Origin: Thermoplasmata archaeon
GTDB lineage: Archaea > Thermoplasmatota > Thermoplasmata > Thermoplasmatales > Thermoplasmataceae
Reading direction: 5' to 3'
Assembly (NCBI GenBank): GCA_021806345.1
Contig: JAJZXP010000431.1
Location: forward strand, 1 to 6,529
Length of the DNA: 6,529 nt
Under the pieces are notes generated by a model. It ran no database searches and was not told the origin of the DNA. It was given only the letters and a program-made list of their open reading frames with translations. Every line of letters begins with the position of its first letter. Positions within the stretch are counted from its first letter, which is position 1. Both the position numbers and the translations under genes were made by a program. This document shows, piece by piece, positions 1-5,631 of this stretch.

Positions 1-4
1 AGAA

Positions 5-17
5 TTAAAAATATATT
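5..17 (+). promoter_or_regulatory. TATA-like box ahead of ridA
   Basis: The A/T-only run TTAAAAATATATT is centred about 21 bases before the ATG at 32. That is close to the archaeal TATA-to-start distance, and no Shine-Dalgarno match lies between them. A leaderless transcript starting at or near the ATG fits. The window begins just upstream, so an operon reaching in from the left cannot be excluded. Confidence 0.4.
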
Positions 18-31
18 AGCAATAAGCAATT

Positions 32-394
32 ATGAAAAAATCATTAGATGTCAGCAGCCTGCCTAAGGGTGGACCGTATTCGCATGCAAACATTGCCGGT
101 GATTTTGTTTTCGTCTCAGGGCAAACTGGTCAGATCGAAGGGAGAGACACAACCTTTTCACAGCAGTTCGAAAATGCAATGAAAAAAATAAATGAGATAC
201 TTGAGGCTTCTGGGTCATCTTTGGATCGAGTTGTAAGAATTTCAGTTTATATGGCAAAGAAGGAAGATTTCAAGACTATGAACGACCTCTTTGGAAAATA
301 TTTCCCTAAAAACCCACCTGCCAGGACAACACTTGTTACTGGATTTGTTGCAGACGGAATTCACGTAGAAGTTGACGTAATAGCGGTAAAGTAG
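32..394 (+). CDS. ridA: RidA family 2-iminobutanoate/2-iminopropanoate deaminase
   Basis: RidA (YjgF/YER057c/UK114) proteins are small cytosolic trimers that hydrolyse reactive enamine/imine intermediates, such as 2-aminoacrylate released by PLP-dependent dehydratases, to the 2-keto acid and ammonia. At 120 residues this is slightly shorter than the usual 125-130 but complete. Family landmarks are present: GPYSHA at 14-19 with Tyr16, FVSGQTG at 27-33, and PPAR at 95-98. Arg98 matches the substrate-carboxylate-binding arginine (Arg105 in E. coli RidA), and Glu113 in the last strand (HVEVDVIAV) matches E. coli Glu120. These residues mark the catalytically active subgroup. The ATG at 32 gives the normal N-terminus and is probably leaderless. 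Only 11 bases separate its stop from the TTG start of the following PLP enzyme, so the two are probably one transcript and that enzyme is the likely source of the imine. Confidence 0.93.
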   Translation: MKKSLDVSSLPKGGPYSHANIAGDFVFVSGQTGQIEGRDTTFSQQFENAMKKINEILEASGSSLDRVVRISVYMAKKEDFKTMNDLFGKYFPKNPPARTTLVTGFVADGIHVEVDVIAVK

Positions 395-405
395 GCCTGA
401 TTCAA

Positions 406-1497
406 TTGAACATTTCGAAATCTCTTGATATGGGGTTCGAAACTCCCCACATGGTTGTAGATCTTGACCAGATCAGGAGAAATATAGTAAAAGTTCAGTC
501 AGTTTCTACACAAAACGGAAAGCAACTAAGACCACATTCAAAAACTCATAAGATACCTTATCTGTCAAAACTTCAGATAGACGCTGGTGCTAACGGTGTG
601 TGTGTTCAGAAAATATCAGAAGCCGAAGTTATGTTCAGGGGATCTATAAAGGATATTCTTCTCAGTAATGAAATAATTGGAGGAAAATTTAACAGGGTTT
701 CCGATCTGATTCAGAAAGGGTGCAATATAATAGTAGCGCTAGACAATAGTCTTTCTGTTGCTCAGTTCGAAAAATCCTGTGAATTCTATGAGGTGGAGGG
801 ACACGTGATGATCGATGTCAACATTGGAATGAACAGGTGTGGAATTGATCCTCCAGAATTTAAAAATATCCTAGAAGTGATACTAAACTCTAAACAGTTA
901 GTTCTTGAAGGTATAATGGCTTATGATGGGCAAGTAAATTACCCCGATCTTGAAAAAAGGAAGGAAGAAGTGAAAAGGGAAAGTCTTGTCCTTGAACCTC
1001 TCGTAAAATTAATAAAAGATGTAAGTAATTCTAATCCAAAAGTATCAGTTGGTGGTACCCCTACATGGGAAATATGGTCTCAAACGGATATTGCTACTGA
1101 ACTCCAGCCTGGTACCTATATCTATTATGACACACACTGCATGAATCTGGGGTTATGCTCCTTGAACGAAATTGCCATAGGGGTTGTTTCAACAGTTATC
1201 AGTGAGAAGAGGGGTGAGAGAATAGTTCTTGATGCAGGATACAAGTCAGTTTCCCTTGATCAAGGCGTTTTCCCTATTATACTTGATTATGCAGGAAATG
1301 AGTACAAAGTGCTTGGCATGTCCGAAGAGCATACAGTCCTAAAAGCGCGGAACAATAGTTCTAAACTGGGAGAAAAACTAATAATGCTTCCTTATCACTC
1401 ATGCACAACTACAGATCTCTGGGATGGTACATATGCCATCTCATCAAATAGGCCACCGGAATATCTCATAATTCAGGGCCGGGGAAAGAGAGAATGA
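406..1497 (+). CDS. D-serine dehydratase / D-threonine aldolase family PLP enzyme
   Basis: A fold-type III PLP enzyme with an alanine-racemase-like N-terminal barrel and the C-terminal metal domain of the D-serine dehydratase (DSD1) / D-threonine aldolase family; 363 residues is a normal length. Seen: the opening ETPHMVVDLD (12-21); RPHSKTHK (42-49), where Lys46 is the expected PLP Schiff-base lysine; GIMAYDGQVNY; a VGGTPTW phosphate-binding turn; and PYHSC (329-333) near the end. In this family, eukaryotic D-serine dehydratases bind zinc with His-x-Cys, whereas characterised D-threonine aldolases use His-x-Asp. Here it is His331-x-Cys333, favouring dehydration of D-serine or a similar 3-hydroxy D-amino acid via 2-aminoacrylate. 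The RidA gene just upstream supports that. A D-threonine aldolase or 3-hydroxyaspartate dehydratase role remains possible. The start is uncertain: TTG at 406, or ATG at 430 (Met9), which also gives a typical family N-terminus. Confidence 0.88.
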   Translation: MNISKSLDMGFETPHMVVDLDQIRRNIVKVQSVSTQNGKQLRPHSKTHKIPYLSKLQIDAGANGVCVQKISEAEVMFRGSIKDILLSNEIIGGKFNRVSDLIQKGCNIIVALDNSLSVAQFEKSCEFYEVEGHVMIDVNIGMNRCGIDPPEFKNILEVILNSKQLVLEGIMAYDGQVNYPDLEKRKEEVKRESLVLEPLVKLIKDVSNSNPKVSVGGTPTWEIWSQTDIATELQPGTYIYYDTHCMNLGLCSLNEIAIGVVSTVISEKRGERIVLDAGYKSVSLDQGVFPIILDYAGNEYKVLGMSEEHTVLKARNNSSKLGEKLIMLPYHSCTTTDLWDGTYAISSNRPPEYLIIQGRGKRE

Positions 1498-1536
1498 AAA
1501 TAATAGTCGGTAATAATTATCTCAAATTAAGATATT

Positions 1537-2292
1537 TTATTCCTGACAAATTTGCCCACCATCAACTACTATCTCAGATCCCGTTATAAATGAGGCTTCA
1601 TCAGATGCAGCAAAGGCAAAAGCATTCGCAACCTCACGAGGGTTCCCAACTCTCCCCAGTGGTATCTTCTTCGAGTAGTTTGCTATAACTTCTTCAGGAA
1701 GACCTCCCTCTTTTTGAAGTTCTGTTAATATAAAACCTGGGCATATTGAGACTGCCCTTATTCCATACTTTCCGAGTTCTAGGGCTAGAGTTTTTGTAAG
1801 AAGTATAATTCCAGCCTTTGATGCATTGTAATGAATTAGTCCCTCCTCTCCAAGTATCCCATTTGTCGAAGCCATATTGAGTATTACGCCCTTATTATTT
1901 TCCTTCATTATTGGCGTGACGGCTTTACACATGTTAAACGTACCCGTTAGATTAATGTCAAGTGTTTTTTTCCATGTGTCTATAGTAACATCTTCAAACA
2001 TACTGAATGGAGCTATACCTGCATTATTTGCTAAAACGTCTATTCTTCTCTCGCCAAAGAAATTGATGGCGTCCTTAACTAACTGCTCAACGTTTTTCTG
2101 GCTTGAAATGTCGCAGTCTATCATTTTAAATTCCCCGAACTTTATGAGAGAATTGCTTGCCTTTTCCATTCTGTTTCTTTCAATGTCACAACCAAATACC
2201 TTGGAACCCTCCTCCAGAAACTTCTTTGCAATCTCAAATCCAATTCCCCTACCACAACCAGTAACAATAACATTTTTTCCGCTAAGATTCAT
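1537..2292 (-). CDS. Classical short-chain dehydrogenase/reductase (SDR), FabG-like
   Basis: A single-domain cytosolic Rossmann oxidoreductase of 251 residues, standard for classical SDRs. Seen: the nucleotide-binding TGCGRGIG at 11-18; Asp36 at the end of the second strand (GCDI), which normally selects NAD(H) over NADP(H); the CDIS turn with Asp61 near the adenine; NNAG at 89-92; and the full catalytic set Asn114, Ser142, Tyr155, Lys159 (YNASK). PGFILTEL follows as the PG motif and substrate loop, and the C-terminus ends with GSEIVVDGG, typical of the family. The substrate cannot be read from sequence: 3-oxoacyl reductases, sugar or polyol dehydrogenases and 3-hydroxyacid dehydrogenases all share this pattern. 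It converges on the PLP-enzyme gene (39 bases between stops) and diverges from the SIS gene, with which it may share control. The ATG at 2292 is supported by GGTG five bases upstream. Confidence 0.92.
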   Translation of the reverse strand: MNLSGKNVIVTGCGRGIGFEIAKKFLEEGSKVFGCDIERNRMEKASNSLIKFGEFKMIDCDISSQKNVEQLVKDAINFFGERRIDVLANNAGIAPFSMFEDVTIDTWKKTLDINLTGTFNMCKAVTPIMKENNKGVILNMASTNGILGEEGLIHYNASKAGIILLTKTLALELGKYGIRAVSICPGFILTELQKEGGLPEEVIANYSKKIPLGRVGNPREVANAFAFAASDEASFITGSEIVVDGGQICQE

Positions 2293-2297
2293 ATGGA

Positions 2298-2301
2298 CAC
2301 C
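2298..2301 (-). promoter_or_regulatory. Shine-Dalgarno site of the SDR gene
   Basis: Minus-strand GGTG ends five bases before the ATG at 2292 and matches the core of the archaeal anti-SD (GGTGATC). With no clear TATA box at the leaderless distance, it suggests that this transcript has a leader. The out-of-frame ATG overlapping it does not give a competing long reading frame. Confidence 0.45.
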
Positions 2302-2408
2302 ATTTCTTCAACCATATTGACTTTTTTCATTAACCCTTCAGAAATGGCTTATTTTGCATTGTCGGTGCCAGTTTAAGTTTGCTTTAGTTATATTCAACAA
2401 AATGAAAT

Positions 2409-2418
2409 ATTTAAGACT
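2409..2418 (-). promoter_or_regulatory. Promoter-like element facing the SDR gene
   Basis: Read on the minus strand this is AGTCTTAAAT followed by ATTTC, an extended TATA-like stretch. It is the exact mirror of the element at 2463-2472. If it is the SDR TATA box, transcription would begin near 2385 and leave a leader of roughly 90-95 bases before the ATG at 2292, consistent with the SD site there. Other A/T-rich candidates lie closer to the gene (about 2385-2396 and 2367-2376), so the assignment is tentative. Confidence 0.35.
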
Positions 2419-2422
2419 CATT

Positions 2423-2441
2423 CATTATTTTCAATATAATG
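2423..2441. repeat. Small inverted repeat between the divergent promoters
   Basis: CATTAT at 2423-2428 and ATAATG at 2436-2441 form a perfect 6-bp inverted repeat with a 7-base spacer. It sits between the two outward-facing AGTCTTAAAT elements. The position suits a shared operator, but the arms are short and A/T-rich, so chance is a real possibility. Confidence 0.25.
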
Positions 2442-2462
2442 TTTTAAGTATGGCAACCAATA

Positions 2463-2472
2463 AGTCTTAAAT
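2463..2472 (+). promoter_or_regulatory. TATA-like promoter element of the SIS gene
   Basis: AGTCTTAAAT is centred about 26 bases before the ATG at 2494, the spacing expected when an archaeal transcript starts at the start codon itself. No SD sequence precedes that ATG. The element is repeated exactly, in opposite orientation, at 2409-2418. Confidence 0.5.
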
Positions 2473-2493
2473 CTGGTTGAATGATCTTCTCGC

Positions 2494-3522
2494 ATGAATT
2501 TTGGACACCCTCAAAAATTTATTGATACAGTCATGTTCAAAGAAATTAATGAAGAACCTGATACGATTCGAAATACAGTGCAGACTTTATCCGAAGATAT
2601 AAGATTAAGTGCAGATCTGATTAGAAGTTCTAAAATTATCTACATAGTTGGAAGTGGGACAAGTTATCACGCTGGAATAGTGCTTCAGATTGGGCTCTTG
2701 AAACATAGTATTCCAGCAGTTGCAGTTAGAGCTCCTGAATTCAGACATTACATACCAAATACGGGTACAGGAGTCACTGTAATCTTAATCAGTCAATCTG
2801 GAGAAAGCAGAGATATTTTAGATTCATTGAATATGTGCAAAGAGAAGAAATACAATACAATATGCATTACGAACAATGGACAAAGCAGACTCGCAAATGA
2901 AACTGATATAAGTATTATTACTCAGGCAGGAGAGGAAAAAGCACTTGCTGCAACAAAAAGTCATATTGCTCAAATCATAGTTATGTACACAATATATGAA
3001 CTGATTGCAAACCCGAATGGGTATAGTTACTCAAGGATGAATTGTAAGGAACTTTCAGCTCTTGTCTCCACACTTATCAAAGAGTACAGACATATACTAA
3101 ATATCAGTAAGAAAATTTCTGGAAGAATTATTTTTCTTGGAAATGGATTTTTGCATGCGGAAGCAATGGAAGGCGCCCTTAAATTTGAAGAGACATCAAA
3201 TTTCATTACTGAGGCGTACCCGATAGGAGAATACCTTCATGGTCCAATACAGATCTTAAGTGACGACGATACTGTAATTGTTCTGAAAGGTAATGATGAA
3301 GACGGATATCAGAGAGTTCATGAAAAATTACGGGAATACACTGGAAACATAATAACAATTGGGAAGGATGAAACTTGCTCAATAAAATTACCAGAGAACA
3401 AGATTGAGATGTTAGATTCTATATTATACATTGTTCCAATACAATTGCTCTCAAATTTTAAAGCTGTTTCACTTGGCCTAAACCCTGACAAACCAACTCA
3501 CTTGAACAAAGTTGTGAGTTGA
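2494..3522 (+). CDS. Double-SIS sugar-phosphate isomerase/deaminase, GlmS isomerase-half homologue
   Basis: The protein matches the C-terminal isomerase half of glucosamine-6-phosphate synthase (GlmS): two SIS domains in 342 residues. It lacks the N-terminal glutaminase domain and its catalytic Cys, so it cannot use glutamine as ammonia donor. SIS 1 has GSGTSYHAG (53-61), the phosphate loop SQSGES (100-105) and ATK (153-155). SIS 2 has EGALKFEE (226-233), GEYLHGP (245-251) and a C-terminal HLNKVVS. Aligned by eye with E. coli GlmS, Glu233, His249 and Lys339 equal Glu488, His504 and Lys603, the residues for proton transfer, ring opening and fructose-6-phosphate binding. Catalysis should therefore be intact. 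The best guess is an archaeal-type glucosamine-6-phosphate deaminase (GlmD/NagB-II-like) or an ammonia-dependent synthase; AgaS- or FrlB-like substrates are less likely. The ATG at 2494 fits the TATA spacing; Met14 at 2533 is the usual GlmS-like beginning and an alternative start. Confidence 0.85.
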   Translation: MNFGHPQKFIDTVMFKEINEEPDTIRNTVQTLSEDIRLSADLIRSSKIIYIVGSGTSYHAGIVLQIGLLKHSIPAVAVRAPEFRHYIPNTGTGVTVILISQSGESRDILDSLNMCKEKKYNTICITNNGQSRLANETDISIITQAGEEKALAATKSHIAQIIVMYTIYELIANPNGYSYSRMNCKELSALVSTLIKEYRHILNISKKISGRIIFLGNGFLHAEAMEGALKFEETSNFITEAYPIGEYLHGPIQILSDDDTVIVLKGNDEDGYQRVHEKLREYTGNIITIGKDETCSIKLPENKIEMLDSILYIVPIQLLSNFKAVSLGLNPDKPTHLNKVVS

Positions 3523-3547
3523 TTACTTCAGGATATTAATTGTCAGA

Positions 3548-3555
3548 TTTTTTTT
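3548..3555 (+). terminator. T-run terminator of the SIS gene
   Basis: Eight consecutive T bases begin 25 bases past the stop codon at 3522. Archaeal RNA polymerase terminates at oligo-T on the coding strand without needing a hairpin, and no clear stem precedes this one. Confidence 0.5.
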
Positions 3556-3939
3556 ACGCAGGAGCAATGTTAAATAATTTCATCTGATAATACAACCCAT
3601 AGCTCAAATTTATAATTAAGAGTAGTTAGAATATGGGAATGGAATCTATTAAAAGATTATTTTGGATTAGCAAAACAATATGGCAAATATAGGGAAGGAA
3701 ATATTTGCCATTTACAGTTACCGACTTCGAAGAAATATATCTAATCTACCACTAACCAGACGACATTAGAAAGTACTTAACTCTAGTAAAATCCTAAAAT
3801 ATTTTCAGGTAACCATGTCTCGAGTGCATATTTGAAGACAAGTAATTTTAGAATATTTCTATTACATTATAACGACGAGGATAGTAATCACATCTCATCT
3901 GCGTGTAATAATTTCCAAATGGATATATAACAAAATAAG
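3556..3939. other. Intergenic stretch without a convincing gene
   Basis: No reading frame of persuasive length or family resemblance was found here. A TATA-like AATTTATAAT at 3607-3616 lies about 22-28 bases before ATGs at 3633 and 3639, the right spacing for a leaderless start. The frame from 3633, however, stops at 3690 after 19 residues (beginning MGMESIKRLF). The same frame continues with stops at 3753 and 3795, which is about what chance predicts. The region also holds the 11-bp hairpin at 3680-3711. A second TATA-like GGATATATAA at 3921-3930 points toward the 3' end of the permease gene and could drive an antisense RNA. A small RNA or a decayed gene is possible, but neither is shown. 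Confidence 0.4.
3680..3711. repeat. Perfect 11-bp inverted repeat (hairpin)
   Basis: ATGGCAAATAT at 3680-3690 and ATATTTGCCAT at 3701-3711 are exact reverse complements around a purine-only 10-base loop, AGGGAAGGAA. It is the longest perfect inverted repeat I found in the window. No T-run follows on the plus strand, so it does not look like a simple terminator. It could fold in an RNA or be a protein-binding palindrome. Confidence 0.6.
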
Positions 3940-3979
3940 GTTAAAAATAGTAAAATTATTTTCCATTCCAAAGGAAAAT
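3940..3979 (-). terminator. Probable terminator of the APC permease gene
   Basis: Reading on the minus strand, 8 bases after the permease stop, ATTTTCC and GGAAAAT pair perfectly (7 bp) around an 8-base loop (plus-strand 3958-3979). A T-rich tail with T4 and T5 runs follows, corresponding to plus-strand 3941-3956. Hairpin plus T tract in the right place supports transcript termination. Confidence 0.5.
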
Positions 3980-3987
3980 TCACTTCA

Positions 3988-5502
3988 TTAATGTTGATTA
4001 GGGTTGGTATCGTTATCTGAAAGAATTACCTTCTCAGATTCAGCTGCCATGTAGGCAACAGTGCTTTCTCCAAGTTTGTTCGTCTTTGCCTTGTACACAA
4101 CGTAAATGAAAACTCCCAGTAAGGAAACTGCTGCTGCAAGCATGAAAGCAAAGTAGGGTTCCAGAAGATCTGAGAGTATTCCTAGATAAAATGTATAGAC
4201 GAAAAGCGCTGATCCTCCGATTGGGACAACTAACCCCACAACCCATTTCCTGAGAGGAGAATATTTTAGTTCTTTGCGTCTGTTTAAATAGGGGAATAGA
4301 CCAAATTCTGGGATAAAATGGTGGAAATACCATACAACGGTACCACCAGACCCAACAGCAAACCAAGCCGTCGTGACAGTACCTATGTTGTAACCATATG
4401 CTGAAACTAAACTTACTGCAACTATAATGGCAAAGACTAGTGCCAGTATTGATTGAAGAAGAATAGAATTCACTGGTGTCCTGTTTTTTTGGCTTAGCTT
4501 TCTAAGCTTTATACTTTGTATAAACTGGTCTCTAGCCATAGACCACATTAGCCGACTCTGAGAACCAGCCCCTGCTCCAAAAGAAAGCATGGAAATGATG
4601 ACGACGATCAAGCTTAAAATTAGAAGTGCTGGAGCAGGAATGTAATGAATCCAAGCAACAATTTCTGGAAGAGTAGCATTTGATACAACACCTAGTGACG
4701 AACTGGGAACCGTTGCTACAACGGAATAAGCAGAAAGAGCTATAACAACAGCAGAAAGTCCAAGCCCAATATATACAGCTTTCCACACATCCCTTCTTCC
4801 ATTCTTAGCTTCCTCGGAATAAAACAGAGTCGACCCATAACCTACAAACAGGAAGAATCCATAAATTGCAGTGCCTTTGGCGACTCCTGAAAATCCACTA
4901 TAGCTGTTTACAGGGTTTAAGTAATATATGCTGTTATATGGTGACTTAAAAACTACAAACATTATGAATGCCACCACTAGTATAGTAGTTCCAATTGTTA
5001 TGTAAATTAGTGTTTGACTGAGTAGTTTAGGGTGGAGAGAACTCATGAGGTTTGTAATAATAAGTACGGCCAGACCTAATAGAATCCAACCCCATATAGG
5101 TATCATGTAATTATAGAGTTCGTCGACAGTGTCAACAATTATTGCTGACATAGCAAAAAAATTTGTAGTCTGCCAGAAAATGTAGAAAATGTAGTTTGAC
5201 AAGGACGTGTATTTTCCCACAGCCTTACCAAAACCAAGTTCGGCAAGCCCGTAATACCCGCCTGCAAAATTTGTGAATTTCGTATATTCGAAAATAGGTA
5301 GGGAAACTATTACGAATAAAACGAAACCAAGAATAACTGGCCACATTGCGGCCGGGCCTGAGGAACTTACAAAAGATGAAACTTCCATGGGGCCTATAAT
5401 AGCAAGCGTTCCAGCCATTGAGATAATGATAAGTCCCAGTAAACTGATCGATTTCTTGCTTAATTGGGTTTCAGAGTTTTCAGCAGAATTGACTTTAACC
5501 AT
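3988..5502 (-). CDS. APC superfamily amino acid permease
   Basis: An integral membrane amino acid transporter of 504 residues with about 12 hydrophobic segments, the usual size and fold of the APC (amino acid-polyamine-organocation) superfamily. By eye the segments lie near 20-46, 53-72, 98-122, 133-152, 163-185, 210-230, 243-265, 285-310, 350-372, 376-395, 420-440 and 446-467. Family signs include the broken first helix with a small-residue turn (AGTLAIIGP, 30-38), FAGGYYGLAELGFG (79-92) after the second segment, and the cytoplasmic loop SRLMWSMARDQF. The N-terminus (about 18 residues) and C-terminus (about 35 residues) are polar and should face the cytoplasm; there is no cleaved signal peptide. 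The substrate cannot be assigned; it probably imports amino acids or amines driven by protons. It is a single-gene unit converging with the SIS gene across a 465-base gap. The ATG at 5502 is supported by GTGATC just upstream. Confidence 0.92.
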   Translation of the reverse strand: MVKVNSAENSETQLSKKSISLLGLIIISMAGTLAIIGPMEVSSFVSSSGPAAMWPVILGFVLFVIVSLPIFEYTKFTNFAGGYYGLAELGFGKAVGKYTSLSNYIFYIFWQTTNFFAMSAIIVDTVDELYNYMIPIWGWILLGLAVLIITNLMSSLHPKLLSQTLIYITIGTTILVVAFIMFVVFKSPYNSIYYLNPVNSYSGFSGVAKGTAIYGFFLFVGYGSTLFYSEEAKNGRRDVWKAVYIGLGLSAVVIALSAYSVVATVPSSSLGVVSNATLPEIVAWIHYIPAPALLILSLIVVIISMLSFGAGAGSQSRLMWSMARDQFIQSIKLRKLSQKNRTPVNSILLQSILALVFAIIVAVSLVSAYGYNIGTVTTAWFAVGSGGTVVWYFHHFIPEFGLFPYLNRRKELKYSPLRKWVVGLVVPIGGSALFVYTFYLGILSDLLEPYFAFMLAAAVSLLGVFIYVVYKAKTNKLGESTVAYMAAESEKVILSDNDTNPNQH

Positions 5503-5505
5503 TTA

Positions 5506-5511
5506 GATCAC
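5506..5511 (-). promoter_or_regulatory. Shine-Dalgarno site of the permease gene
   Basis: Minus-strand GTGATC, an exact 6-base match to the archaeal SD consensus GGTGATC, ends three bases before the ATG at 5502. The spacing is short but workable. It fixes the start codon and implies a leadered transcript. Confidence 0.6.
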
Positions 5512-5513
5512 GA

Positions 5514-5553
5514 AGGTTAACTTAAATTGCCGTAAAAATCTTACGTTTAACCT
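5514..5553. repeat. Two inverted repeats in the permease leader/promoter
   Basis: AGGTTAA (5514-5520) and TTAACCT (5547-5553) form a perfect 7-bp inverted repeat. Inside it, CGTAA (5531-5535) and TTACG (5541-5545) form a second, 5-bp one with a 5-base spacer. They lie between the TATA-like region and the SD site, around or just after the expected transcription start. They could be an operator or a leader hairpin. The two repeats do not share a centre, so one protein binding both is not obvious. Confidence 0.35.
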
Positions 5554-5564
5554 ATTTTAAACTA

Positions 5565-5582
5565 AATTTTATAATATATTTC
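5565..5582 (-). promoter_or_regulatory. TATA-like region of the permease gene
   Basis: On the minus strand this is a long A/T-only stretch containing ATATATTATAAAATTT, the strongest TATA match upstream of the permease. A start about 25 bases downstream, near 5546, would give a leader of roughly 45 bases carrying the SD site. A weaker box, TTTAAGTT at about 5521-5528, sits at leaderless distance and is an alternative. Confidence 0.45.
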
Positions 5583-5614
5583 CACTTATGTTTTTGAATC
5601 CGATTATTTTAGTA

Positions 5615-5631
5615 ACTGACCTTAGGTTAGT
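5615..5631. repeat. 17-bp near-palindrome upstream of the permease promoter
   Basis: ACTGACCTTAGGTTAGT pairs with itself around one central base, with a single G-T position (5618/5628). It overlaps a direct repeat of TTAGTAA at 5609-5615 and 5627-5633, 18 bases apart. Lying 35 or more bases beyond the TATA region, it is placed like an archaeal activator or repressor site. Confidence 0.35.

Noticed and set aside
63..257. 64-residue minus-strand open frame
   Set aside because: It is antisense to ridA, which is complete and well conserved.
431..454. tRNA T-arm-like sequence (TGGGG, TTCGAA, CCCCA)
   Set aside because: The loop is nine bases, there is no remaining tRNA structure around it, and it encodes the conserved N-terminus of the PLP enzyme.
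1877..2320. 147-residue plus-strand open frame
   Set aside because: It lies opposite the SDR gene, whose catalytic motifs are complete; the overlapping frame matches no family and is a shadow.
4040..4786. Two Cys/Trp-rich minus-strand open frames
   Set aside because: They are alternative frames inside the permease gene, which has continuous membrane segments across the whole interval.
2494..5502. Fructoselysine (Frl) utilisation locus, suggested by a SIS protein next to an APC permease
   Set aside because: The SIS protein resembles GlmS (EGALKFEE, GEYLHGP) much more than FrlB, and no FrlD-type kinase or epimerase is present.
5273..5506. 77-residue plus-strand open frame
   Set aside because: It is antisense to the permease N-terminus and has no independent support.
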